Positions 9,127 to 18,269 are shown, numbered from the stretch's first letter. The stretch is 29,492 nucleotides of DNA from Chara braunii (GCA_003427395.1 BFEA01000057.1:939684-969175), one strand, 5' to 3'. Program-made: numbers and translations. Notes: a model not told the origin generated them from the letters alone.

Positions 9127-10804
9127 TGATAGTAGTAATGCAAGGCAATGGCGAAATAATAAATCCTAAAGTGCAGAATCATATTGAAAGTCAGGAAGTT
9201 CGACAGTGTTCGAAAAGCAGTAATGCTTTGTCATTCCATCAATGGAGAACCAAAGCTCTGAATCCGAATGTCAGTGAGAATACGCTCTCGTCATCCCCAA
9301 TAAAAGTACTCAGAGCCCCTCCCCTACTTGGCGCTCAGTACCTAGACTACAGTCACACAGCTATTGTAGCCTACGAATTGACAATGTATTTGGTTGGCAA
9401 TAGTAGCAGAACCGAAGTACATGAAGATGTTTGACCATCATCGCCAAGATCAGACACGTGCCCTTACATCTCAACCTCATCCCTCTCTCTCTCACTCACG
9501 TACGTACACACACAGACATGGGTTGAGAGATCACACGAAATCTACATTGGATATCAGAGATGCAGAGTTCGGGTATGCGTAGTTTAAAAATTCTCACAAA
9601 TTATCATACTAAGCAGGTTTCGGAGACCCCGTTACCAAGTGCTTCAACAACGCAAAACTCAGCAATCCAATACCAGTATCCGCCTCTAAGGTAGGTGACT
9701 CTCTCCTCTCCTTGGTTCAATCTCCCTTTCTCCTTCTCTGCCTTTTCTCTCGGTCTCTTTCTTCTGGCTCTATTTATACATGCACTCTCTCTTCTTCCTG
9801 TGCATGTCTGTCGCAGTCTGTTTGTAGCCGTCTGTTTGTTTGTAGCGGCTTGTCTGTCTGTATGTCCGTCTGCCTCCTTTAACTTCCTCCCCTTCCTCTC
9901 TTTCAACACCCTTAGCGGCAAAACTGCCAAGATCACCGCAAGTCGGTCACTTCACTGGACCATTCAATCAGTAGGAGCGACGGGTGGTGTGTACAAAGGG
10001 CAGGGACGTAATCAGTATGAATTGATTACACATCAGCAAGGAATATGAGCAGGAACGATCTATAGTAAGTCAAATTGCGAAGTCACACAGATGTCAAAGT
10101 AGCCGTGTACAACCAGAGAGCACAAATGCGTTGAGATTTCATCCAATAAGGTCTATACAATGAACTCATGAGCCAAAGTTCAAGCTTTCAGGCCATGCTA
10201 ACACAACATCCAAGGTCTCCGTTCTTAGTCTGGTGCCCCAACGCTCGGCCTGTACCTCTTGCCGATCCTGCCATATCCAAGCCGACTTTGACTGTGAAGA
10301 CCAATGTACACGACGTCAGTACCATAGCCGACCTCCTTCATGCACTAGGTACGTATCTCGTACCTCTCTGTCTGTCTCATTCTCTACGAGTATGCATCTC
10401 TCTCTCTGTTTCTATGTCCCTTTGTCTGATTGTCAATTCGTATCTGTTTGTGTGTGTCTGTTCGTGACTGTCTGTGTCCATCTGTCGCAGTCTGTCTGTA
10501 TGTTTGTATCTGTCCGTCTGTTGCTGTCTGTATCTGTCTTCCTGTCTCTGTCTCCCTCTCTTACTCTCTTTCAGACACACATACACATGCACACACCCTT
10601 GGGCGGGCTGGTAAGCCTTTATCCATCAGTCAAATAATCCTTGGGCAGACTGTCTCTCGGGGTTCAACCCCCTAATGATTCAGGGAAAACCCGTCAAAAC
10701 AGTCCGACGCAGTCCCTCTTATTACGAATGTATAACGAATATGGTTGCATACAACGCATACGCTCACACACGAGCGCATACTTACGTACACAGGTAAGCG
10801 TGGT
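9127..10804. other. Non-coding stretch with TCTG-rich tracts
   Basis: Degenerate TCTGT/GTCTG tracts lie at about 9800-9880 and 10360-10560. A short palindrome GGGGTTCAACCCC lies at 10659-10671. Donor-like GGTAGGTG (9690) and GGTACG (10348) precede the pyrimidine tracts and would suit introns, but I found no frame-consistent exon pair, so no gene is called. Confidence 0.3.
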
Positions 10805-11090
10805 AGTATACATTTCCATGTTGTAATGGTAGATTCATTCGATTTTGCTCAGTCTCTCTGAGAAAGTAGTGTGAGGCCAGTCACGAGATAAGAGACTTAC
10901 TTGCTCCCTCCTTCTCGACGTCGTCGTCTCAGCCACCCATAAAGGTTCGATGCTGGCGACGTTCCTTTCGGTATTAACACGATCCGTCACGATCGTGCCT
11001 CATATCGAGCTCTTAGTATGGGGGATACGTCAGGCATAAGCACTAAGTCGGGTGTTGACGACGACTCATCCTCATAGTGCCATTGCTTCG

Positions 11091-11163
<73 letters not shown>
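11091..11163. repeat. (TAA)n microsatellite, left half
   Basis: About 73 bases of pure TAA ending at the left terminus of the element at 11165-11518. Confidence 0.95.
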
Positions 11164-11164
<1 letters not shown>

Positions 11165-11517
11165 TGTGTAGCACACCGAACATCTTCGGAGCTTTTCCGA
11201 ACGTCCGAAAATGTTCGGGTGTTAGACCGAACGCCACTCGAACGTGTTCGGCCGAATATATTAAAAAAAAAAAAAAACTTTTTTTTTTGGTTTTCGATTT
11301 TTAACTCGAGTTTCGTTACGAATTTGATCATACCTCCAAGGAAAACATTATTTGTATTATTATTTTACATAACATATATATTTTTCAGATTTTTTGGAGT
11401 ACTTTTTCTTTTTTTTATATAATATTTTTATGTTCACGTTCGGAGAGTTTCGACGCTCGTTCGCGTTCGGTCCCGAACGTTTGGGTTCGGTCACCGAACC
11501 CGAACACGATGCTACAC

Positions 11518-11518
<1 letters not shown>
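11165..11518. mobile_element. 354-base MITE-like element inserted in a (TAA)n tract
   Basis: The ends are a perfect 9-base inverted pair: TGTGTAGCA at 11165-11173 and TGCTACACA at 11510-11518. Just inside both ends, CCGAAC/GTTCGG-type hexamers recur many times in both orientations (about 11177-11257 and 11438-11504). This is the clustered subterminal pattern common in foldback elements and MITEs. The middle is AT-rich with A15 and T-runs and codes for nothing. TAA triplets lie directly on both sides, so the target duplication is hidden in the repeat. Confidence 0.75.
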
Positions 11519-11586
<68 letters not shown>

Positions 11587-11652
11587 GTAATAATAATAGT
11601 AATAATAATAAAATAATAATAATATTATTATAATAGTAATAATAATAATAAT
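11519..11652. repeat. (TAA)n microsatellite, right half
   Basis: TAA triplets continue directly after the element, with a few TAG/TTA interruptions towards the right. Frames reading poly-Asn or poly-Leu here are artefacts. Confidence 0.95.
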
Positions 11653-12593
11653 TCAATAGCGACAAAAATAAATAAATGATTGCGAAATAACCAATAAACA
11701 GCAGCAGCAGAGATAATAATATGTATGTTACCTAACCTCCAAGCATGATACAGTGAAGAAAAACGTCGTTTATAGCAGTCGGAGTTGATGACGAGCACCC
11801 CACACCACAGATCTGGCATCGGTAAGTGTTCAACTCCCCCTCCTCTACTCCGCTCGTTTTAGCCTTCTTCTCTTCTTCTCCCCCTTCCTCTTCTTCCTCT
11901 TCTTTAGTCGATCTCTCTCTCTTTTCTCCCCACACACACACTCTTATGCATATGTATACAAAAAAAATATTCACACATACAACTCACTCGTAGTATACTT
12001 CCACGTTCTGTCGGGGGTTTCATCTGTTTTTGTTTATCCTATCATCGGGAGCATCGTGAAGTTAATCGCGTGTTTGGAATCGTACATGTTTGCTCCCTTT
12101 CTCACTCATATAGTAGTGCACACCCCCACGTTTTAGGGGTAGATCCGTTTGATTTCGCCAATCCATATCGAAGAAAATTTCATGTAGTCGTTCGTTCAAC
12201 TAACACGCACTTATACTCACACACACCCTCTCATGCGTCAGCACACACACACTTTTACGTGCAGTAGTGTATGTCTCCCCATTGTAGCGGCGAATCCATT
12301 CACCTTTGCTCCTCTTAACGGTGGATGCAGTGTGAGATTCGCTGTGCGATTCACACGTACACACACACACACACAGACTCATTAGCACTTTCGGGATGTA
12401 GTGTTAACTTGTCCTAGTCAGTGGAAGTATCACGAGGTCGCCTCATGATTCACACACATACACATACGCACGTTCACATTCTTATGTTGTAATGTATACT
12501 TCCTCATTCTAACATTAGATTCATTTGATTTTGTTTATCCTAACGAAACGTGTGTAGCAATGTATCTTTCCATATTTTAGTGATAGATTCACT

Positions 12594-13205
12594 CGTTTCT
12601 GTTTATTCTAACAATGGAAGTAGCAAGAGTACAGACGTCGGAGCAGAAGCTTACCTTTTGGCCGGTATGTTGCTTCACGACGCAACTCGTATGGTAACGA
12701 GCTCAGAGCCTCCTTATCTAGTCGCGACACCTATGGAACGCACCGTTGTAAGCGCGGACACCACGACGAAGCCGCAACCACCCTCTATGAAATGAGGGCG
12801 CCGAAGTTGGGAATGGGCGACCGGTAAGTTACCTTCACCCCCCTTTTTCTTCCCCTCATTCGCTCTCTTCCTTGTTTAGTCTCTTTTCCTCTCTCTCTAT
12901 ATATTTTTACTCGTATCTCTCTCTCCTTTAGTTATCATCGGGCTCACTCTTCTTTCCTTATCTCGTTTCCTCCCCCAAAACCACGTTCGAGTTTTTCTTC
13001 CTCGTAGGTCACCACTTACTTCCTATCACTTACGCTTGCTTGTCTGCTCTCATTCCAATGCGCACACCATCCTCTTTTCGTGCTAGCGCTTTGTTATCGC
13101 GGACTCCCAGTTGCTCGTGTCTGCTCGTTTGCGTGTTCGAGTTGGCGTGTTTCCGTTAATGCTCATAGCCTATGTTCGCGCTGGCTCGTATGCTAGCGCC
13201 CGTTG
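12594..13205. other. Unassigned sequence with pyrimidine-rich middle
   Basis: A frame at 12550-12795 and the donor-like CCGGTAAGTTACC at 12821-12833, followed by a C/T-rich tract, could suggest an exon end. I found no partner exon and the frame lacks domain features. About 12838-12960 is mostly pyrimidine. Confidence 0.25.
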
Positions 13206-13210
13206 TCGGA

Positions 13211-13260
13211 CCAAATACCCTTACAAGGGTATTTGGCCATGTTTTTGCAGTCGACACAGC
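13211..13260 (+). repeat. Hairpin family 6, copy 1, with conserved 3' flank
   Basis: CCAAATACCCTT (13211-13222) pairs with AAGGGTATTTGG (13225-13236) over 12 bases around AC. The flank GTTTTTGCA follows. A second copy lies at 14228-14251 with different outer bases that still pair. Confidence 0.65.
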
Positions 13261-13736
13261 GACGACATCGGCAACCATGACGGGGCCGGTCTGAAATGAA
13301 AAGGGTGTGCGAGCATCAGCGTGACACTTGAAGCGATTTCCTCGGCCATTGAGGCCGGGGCAAATCGGTGAGAAAATTTCGAGAGTATGCGCACGCGTTG
13401 TTATGGCGAGCGCTGTGATGGTAAGGATCGATAGTAATACCCTCCGACCGAGAAGGTCGAGGGGTTGATTAGGTTAGTGTTGTGTCGGGTACATCTACGA
13501 CACACACTGCGACTTGGGATGATACTTGTCTATCTTCCGGTACAGGGCCTTTAAAAATGCTAACTTTTGTCTTCTTCTGCTCGGTCTTAGATACCCGACA
13601 CATCTACCTCTAATTGGTAAAGTACCGACCTACTTGCTACTTGAGTGTTTCTGTTCCTCTCAAGTGTCGCGGACCTCCTTCCCTGCCACTTGAGCGTTTT
13701 CCCCGCCACATCCGTTCGGCACCGCACGGGGCAGCG
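13261..13736. other. Non-coding stretch with two further strong hairpins
   Basis: At 13334-13367 a stem of about 14 pairs (CGATTTCCTCGGCC against GGCCGGGG-c-AAATCG) closes an ATTGA loop. At 13439-13465 CGACC/GGTCG extends into CCCT/AGGG around a GAGAA loop. No coding frame is supported. Confidence 0.45.
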
Positions 13737-14145
13737 CGGGACCCTCCCGGCCTCGTCACGCAGGAGTTGGTTTAAATCCTTCGTCACAATATACATGGAG
13801 CTTCCGCAAGCCGCTCCGGCCAAGTGCGCCAACCATACCTCCCGCGAACCCCTACGACAGGATAGGGCCTACGCGAGGCCCACCTTACCTCCACCTTACG
13901 GGAGTTGTCGCCTCCCTTCGGTGGGCGTATCCCCGCCGAGCTACCAGCCCACAGTACGAAAACTAATCAGTTGCAATCGCAGAGGTGGACCAGCCGATGG
14001 CGTTTCTCGTTCGCTGTACCATAGGGGGTACGCGCGGTAATACGCCTCTATCGAACCCGCACGCGAACCGACATCTTGGGGGCTGAGGTCCCAAGCGCGA
14101 CTCGTCGTCGATCGACCAGGACCATCCCACACACCATGCGCACAC
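13737..14145 (-). repeat. Dispersed repeat R, copy 1 (inverted relative to copy at 23018)
   Basis: The reverse complement matches 23018-23412 over the whole length with scattered differences. Shared blocks include GTACCCCCTATG, CGAACGAGAAACGCCATCGG, TAGCTCGGCGGGGATACGCC and TGCGTGACG.GGCCGGGAGG. Both copies carry GGGTTCGAT, which resembles a Pol III B box, but no A box at the expected distance was found. Open frames differ in phase between the copies, so it is probably not protein-coding. Confidence 0.8.
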
Positions 14146-14227
14146 GACTCTACGAACAAAAAAAAAATGAATCACACATACACACACGAGACGACACAAC
14201 CCGAACAACGCGATGTCGGTGCGGATA

Positions 14228-14275
14228 CGGATACCCTTACAAGGGTATCCGCCCAGGTTTTTGCAAGTGACAGAA
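14228..14275 (+). repeat. Hairpin family 6, copy 2
   Basis: CGGATACCCTT (14228-14238) pairs with AAGGGTATCCG (14241-14251). The inner ATACCCTT/AAGGGTAT and the downstream GTTTTTGCA are shared with the copy at 13211. The outer bases are CGG/CCG here instead of CCA/TGG, so both strands changed together. Confidence 0.65.
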
Positions 14276-14559
14276 GATAAGGGTTGTTCAAAATTTGAGT
14301 ACACAGCGCGAGTCGCGGCTATGTCTTGTTCGCGCTGACTAAAGGGTTGACTAGGAGCAAAGTGTGTGTAGCCGCGCAGCTTGAAGCACACGCGATGGTT
14401 TTTTCTCTTGATGCTGTAGACTCGACATGTCCGCCAACAACATTTTTTTGATTAAGGCTAGGAAAAGTTTTTCATATTTGAATTGACCATGGTGCACCTG
14501 CGTCCATACGGCATGCACCATCGAAAGTGGGGTTGCTAGGGGACGACACACTTGTGTTG
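14276..14559. other. Unassigned non-coding sequence
   Basis: No gene or repeat could be supported. It joins the hairpin flank to the start of the composite repeat. Confidence 0.3.
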
Positions 14560-14840
14560 CAGGTGCGACGACAGCCAAAGGGAAAAATTTACCCCTTCAT
14601 ACAACAAGGGCTGGTGCGTGGGTACCGTAGACACAAGCGGTGGTCTCCGCGCGGTATTATGGGGGCCACAAGTGTGACATGTCGAGCAAGGACCCGGCCC
14701 CTAGCCGCATGTGCGAGCGTACAGGGCCGTGGGTTTCAAGGGGAGATCAAGCGGCAGCCTAGCGCTGCTGCGGCAGGCCCAACCTGGTCACAGTTACTAT
14801 TCACATAGGGGACCGCGCGCCCCCAATCTAGGCTTGGGTT

Positions 14841-14896
14841 TAGCCCCATAGGTTACGGTACTGGACTTTCACTAGGCGGATCTTGGGTTCGAGGCC
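14841..14896 (+). promoter_or_regulatory. tRNA-like internal Pol III promoter (A box and B box)
   Basis: TAGCCCCATAGG (14841-14852) fits the A-box pattern. GGTTCGAGGCC (14886-14896) fits the B-box consensus GGTTCGANNCC exactly, with a 33-base gap, a normal spacing. Between them CTGG-ACTTTCA-CTAG looks like an anticodon arm. The T arm does not pair well, so it is a tRNA relic, not a tRNA gene. By eye it resembles Glu- or Lys-type tRNAs, which I cannot separate. Confidence 0.5.
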
Positions 14897-15057
14897 AGCA
14901 CCAAGCAGTGGAGCAGTGGAGGAGCGCAGTTTGAAGAAAACTTAGGGGTTGAGGGTCCTGAGGGACTACCGCCCTTAGTTTTGTTGGGGGATCCGACAGC
15001 GGGCCCGATAGGCAGGACCGAGGACCAAGTGCCAACGGTCCTCCTCCCCCTCAACCG

Positions 15058-15066
15058 TTTTTTTTT
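15058..15066 (+). terminator. T9 run, likely Pol III terminator
   Basis: Nine T follow CTCAACCG and are conserved in copy 2 (29207-29215). Transcription from the A/B boxes would end here, giving an RNA of roughly 230 bases that stops before the U6-like domain. Confidence 0.45.
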
Positions 15067-15218
15067 CTTTTTTCTAGATTTTAAAGTTCTTATTTTTATT
15101 TTGTTGTTAGTTATTTTTTTTTATTATTCTTTTGTTGTTAGTGACAGCGGGCCGGCTGTGAGGGCCAACAACCTCGTTTAGTGGATACACCACTGAACTG
15201 AGGGAATACAGACACCAC

Positions 15219-15320
15219 GTCCTTCGGGACATCTGTTAAAATTGGAACGATACAGAGGAGATTGGCATGGCCCCTGTACGGGGCTGACTCGCATAAAGAG
15301 ACGGGGCGACCTCTCTTGTC
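15219..15320 (+). ncRNA. U6 snRNA-like sequence, diverged (probable non-functional or co-opted copy)
   Basis: The 5' hairpin GTCC-TTCG-GGAC and the following AAAATTGGAACGATACAGAG, GCATGGCCCC and GCATAAA follow plant U6 in order and spacing. The GCATAAA form is plant-like rather than vertebrate-like. Differences hit key sites: the ACAGAGA box reads ACAGAGG and the catalytic AGC triad reads GGC. Similarity ends after GCATAAA, where a GCGAC...GTCGC hairpin replaces the U6 3' end. No TATA element is evident 25-35 bases upstream and there is no T run at a U6-like end. It is probably a transposon-borne U6 relic and not a spliceosomal gene. Confidence 0.75.
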
Positions 15321-16486
15321 GCTGGTTGAGTGCGAGTGTCGTCCGAAAGGGTAAGGTAGCGTGGACTTCCGCGATGAATGATAATGTAGGAGGATAGAGG
15401 GGAAGGGTTAGAGAGAAGAGAGATAGTGCAGGAGGGCATAACGCTACGGGAAGACAAGCAGCAGTGGACGAAGGAGGCGACAGAGCAAAGCAGCGGAATG
15501 GGCGGATGGACTGGGACAGGGGCTAGCGCCGGGTGCAGATGAAGATGGAGGGGGGAGAAAAGGTAACCAGGGCGGAGTGACCCCGGACACGAAATGGCAT
15601 AGGATGCGGATAGGAGGAGTCGAGGGCAGTACAGACAGCAGTGGCGGAGAGTGACCTCCTGCAGGGGCACGCCGAGGGAAGCGCCGAGGGGAACGAACCG
15701 GGTCGGATATCGGTGTCGGGTGCATGCACGACAGTAGGGGAAATGGCGGATGGTAAGCTGATGAAGGGGACGACGCAGCGGGCGCATTAGAAAAGAACAA
15801 AGAAAAATAATAATAGCAAGTAAAATAAAGATTCGAATGAACCCGGACGCGGGGTCGCGCCGGGTGCATCTGAACGAGGTAAGGCAAACCGAGTAGTAAG
15901 TGAACCTGGACGAGGGGGCTGCGCCTGGTACAGTTGGTAGAGAAGATGGCGGAGAAAGACGAATGAGGCATGATAGGAAGAAGAAGCTCGTGGGATTCTT
16001 CTTAGAGGCGGTCGAGTGAAGAGTGAGAGTAAGGGTTCTTAGACAGGACGATCTCGTTGCTGAAGACAGATGGGGCGTTAAAGTAGTGGAACGGGAGGTT
16101 AGTAGGAGAGGGGGTGCGCAGGAGCTATGGCGAAAGAAGGGGAGAATGGCGAACGGGAAAGGAGGCAACCCGCCCATTTCTCAATGAAAGCGGGGGAGGG
16201 ACGATTGCAGATAGGGGTTTTTAGGTAGTGCGAGCGTGTTGGCGATGATAGATTAGGGGCTAGTGATGCAGGGTGTAAGTTAGTTAGAAAGTCGAGTGCG
16301 CCGGGGAGCCGGGCGGAGATAGGGGGATAGAGTAAAAATTGGCCTATCGCAATAACTTCTTGACCGTTTTGGGCGAACAGAGATTCGAAACGGGGGTTTT
16401 GACACGCTCCGGATAAGATGGCCGAGGCAGTTTTTTGAGTTGGGTAGCAGTTTAGCAGGGATGAGCTGTAAAGGCTGCGTGAGGGA
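15321..16486. other. Purine-rich non-coding stretch with a short GC-rich repeat
   Basis: The + strand is G/A-rich throughout. This creates a long minus-strand open frame (15236-16177), which also runs through the U6-like region and is rejected as a gene. A degenerate repeat of about 35 bases, GAACC.GG...GCGCCGGGTGCAT, occurs near 15514, 15692, 15836 and 15904. The third copy folds as ACCCGG-a-CGCG / CGCG-CCGGGT. Confidence 0.4.
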
Positions 16487-16535
16487 AACTGAGAATGTAG
16501 CTCTCTACGTTCTAGCGTAAGATTCATTCTCAGTT
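16487..16535. repeat. Hairpin family 4, copy with perfect 11-base arms
   Basis: AACTGAGAATG (16487-16497) pairs perfectly with CATTCTCAGTT (16525-16535). The inside reads CTCTACGTTCTAGCG.AAGATT, typical of the family seen at 10805-12593. Confidence 0.65.
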
Positions 16536-16879
16536 GGCACTATGCGTAGTTGCTTGGTCACGCCATGCGCTCAATCGGCTGCTGGTCACGTTACTCATGA
16601 CGTTAGTACATGATCTCGGTGGTGGTTCCTATGTTGTTGCTTTCCTTCATAGTGAGCCTGTGCTGTTGGGTCCTACCATCTTCGTCATCGAATGTTCTCC
16701 GCGGTAACCGTGCTCGTGCTCGTCTTACTTTCGGGACCTGAATCGTGGCGGTGCAGAATCGTGGGATTCTCCGCGTTCACACGGTAGTGCGGACAAAGGA
16801 GGCTAGTACGTCAGTGAAGGCCATCAGGACGGCGGTGTGAAATAGGAGGTTGCGGAGGATACGAGCTTTTTGAAATATC
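16536..16879. other. Unassigned non-coding sequence
   Basis: Ordinary composition. No coding frame, RNA gene or repeat was supported. Confidence 0.3.
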
Positions 16880-16914
16880 AATGTACCTTTCCGCGTTCTA
16901 GCGGAAGATTCATT
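16880..16914. repeat. Hairpin family 4, copy
   Basis: The outer arms AATG/CATT pair, and inside them CTTTCCGC pairs with GCGGAAG (one bulged T) around GTTCTA. This is the best-preserved inner stem of the family. Confidence 0.65.
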
Positions 16915-17732
16915 CTCAAATTTACCCATGCTCAGACAAGGCACCGTCTTCTGCAGTAAGGAGCGCACGGAGGAAGGGAGAAAGAGAGAGAGAGAGGGAG
17001 AGAGAGTTCACCTCGGCGTCGGTACGGGGTGAAGCGAAAGTCAAACTACGGTGGCAAGCCGCGGTGTACCTGGCCGAGTGTCAACAGGAGCTCTCTATGA
17101 AATTGTTCCTTCGGTCGATAGGACAAGGGGGCCGTGAGCTGGGGACTTACCAAGCCGTATGATTGGCATTGTGAAGCGCCAACATGAGGTGGCGGTACAC
17201 CTCCCCGTGAGCTAGTGAGAGGACTCACGCCGACGTTTGGTCATCCTATCAAAAGGAACGTCGTGCTACGGTGTGGACGTTGCAGAAGCACGAGAGAGGA
17301 AGTGGGGAAGAGGTCACTTACCCGAGCAAAGAACGAAGCAAGATTGGAGTGGCCAGTTTCGTACTCCGACGGTGGGTGGGGGGCAGTGCAAGGTACTGGA
17401 AGAGGAAGGACTCTCTACCGCCATTTTAGGGTGAACCAAGAACTGAGTCATGGGACAAGTCTCCTGCGATTAGTCAGTACGAACCTGATGGGGTATCGGG
17501 CCGAGTGTCGGCAAGAGAGTTGTTCAGACTATATGCACTCCAAGCAGTCTGTGGGTCGCTCGGAGTGTTGACTCACCTGCATAGAGGGGGAGCCAGGTGG
17601 GAACAACGCCGGTACTGGCGAGCGGGCTTACCTGCTGAGACATGGCCTGGGCAGTACAGGCAAAGAGTCTGGTTTCCTGAGCATCAGGCACTATCTGGAA
17701 GTCTAGTCGGGCCGGGCTCATCTTGCCGGCAG
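16915..17732. other. Stretch with short coding-like frames but no supported gene
   Basis: After a GA tract (16979-17007) a + strand frame is open to TGA 17160-17162 and reads WQAAVYLAECQQELSMK. A similar GGCCGAGTGTC.GCAAGAG sequence near 17503-17519 reads YRAECRQES in another frame. The resemblance may reflect an old DNA repeat and not exons. No splice-consistent model was found. Confidence 0.25.
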
Positions 17733-18269
17733 TTACGGTCGCCGTGACTGTGAAGGGATTGGATCTCGAAATNCCACACAGGAAGGGTCATGTGCGCAGG
17801 CTGAGTGGTTGCACGCTCGTCTATTGAATTTTGCATAGGTTGCTGTGGTGGATGTGGCGAGTTGCATGCTGTGATTTCGTCCCCAGTGCCCGGTTCGTAT
17901 AGCGGCTGACAGTGCTCGAGCTGATGCTACCTGCTGTGCACAAACTTTTGCCTGCTGCTGAGTGAATGTGCACAGGCAACTGTCGCTGCTGCTGTTGGCT
18001 GATCCCAGGTCTCCGTTGCGTGTTGTGCGCAAACCACTGCTGCCATCACCGTGGCTGATGACTGACTCGAGAGTGGGGGGGGGTGGTACCGCTGCTGGAC
18101 GTCCTGATTCGACATAGGCAGCGATGTGGTCATACACCCTGTGGCCTGTGGGGGCTGGTACCCTGTCATGACGGAGGTCGGGATAAATAACTTTGCTCAA
18201 ACTCTGTTGCTGGTGGGTAGTTAGGAATCTGTATATACCGTGTTGTTGCTCCTGTTCGGCTCTGAGCAT
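17733..18269 (-). CDS. Unrecognised Q/A/S-rich open frame (weak candidate)
   Basis: This is the longest open frame of its neighbourhood, about 178 codons on the minus strand. It is rich in Gln, Ala, Ser and His (for example HQQQSLSKVIYPDLRHDR and AAVPPPPTLESVI). CAG/CTG-type imperfect repeats underlie much of it, so the length could be a by-product of composition. One N (17773) lies inside. No domain, signal peptide or membrane segment is visible, and neighbouring minus-strand frames at 18272-18644 are similarly Q/H-rich in other phases. It may be a degraded coding exon or simply CTG-rich DNA. Confidence 0.18.
   Translation of the reverse strand: MLRAEQEQQHGIYRFLTTHQQQSLSKVIYPDLRHDRVPAPTGHRVYDHIAAYVESGRPAAVPPPPTLESVISHGDGSSGLRTTRNGDLGSANSSSDSCLCTFTQQQAKVCAQQVASARALSAAIRTGHWGRNHSMQLATSTTATYAKFNRRACNHSACAHDPSCVXFRDPIPSQSRRP

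Larger units (their letters stand above)
10805..12593. repeat. Hairpin family 4, cluster of six degenerate copies
   Basis: Copies lie near 10805-10841, 11991-12026, 12111-12150, 12267-12303, 12491-12525 and 12559-12593. Others are at 4772-4804, 16487-16535 and 16880-16914. The pattern is an outer arm AATG-TAT, a CTTTCC-like inner arm, a loop like TTCTAGC, a GGAAG-like inner arm, then ATTCATT. Arms co-vary: AATG/CATT at 12491 and 16880, GTG/CAC at 4772 and 12267, and inner ACCCC/GGGGT at 12124. Tails such as GATTTTGTTTATCC follow several copies, so the repeat extends beyond the hairpin. The MITE-like element and the (TAA)n tracts interrupt the cluster. Confidence 0.6.
14560..15320 (+). mobile_element. 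Composite repeat (Pol III unit plus U6-like domain), copy 1
   Basis: It matches 28709 to the window end almost throughout, from GCGACG and AAAAATTTACCCCTTCATAC to the U6-like 3' part. In order it contains a GC-rich leader with a CCCTT/AAGGG hairpin (about 14594-14611), an A box and B box (14841-14896), a body ending in CTCAACCG, a T9 run (15058-15066), an AT-rich spacer, TAGTGG...CCACTG, and a U6 snRNA-like domain. The spacer is about 35-40 bases longer in copy 2. No reverse transcriptase or long frame is present. If mobile, it would depend on another element's enzymes, as SINEs do. The left boundary is approximate and the right end is unknown. Confidence 0.7.

Noticed and set aside
11394-11633. 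Poly-Asn, poly-Leu, poly-Ile and poly-Tyr open frames
   Set aside because: These are translations of (TAA)n. The same holds at 8085-8390, 9036-9434 and 11043-11331.
9690-12835. A multi-exon gene from donor-like GGTAAGT sites followed by C/T-rich tracts
   Set aside because: Sites at 9690, 10348, 11820 and 12825 look like donors, but no exons could be joined in frame and no protein-like sequence results.
14831-14900. Functional tRNA gene
   Set aside because: Only the A box, B box and a short anticodon-like arm remain. The T arm and acceptor stem do not pair.
15219-15320. Working U6 snRNA gene
   Set aside because: Key catalytic positions are changed, no TATA element or U6-type 3' T run is present, and it lies inside a repeated element.
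15236-16177. 313-codon minus-strand open frame
   Set aside because: It comes from purine-rich composition of the + strand, is low in complexity, has no domain, and runs antisense through the U6-like domain and the repeat.
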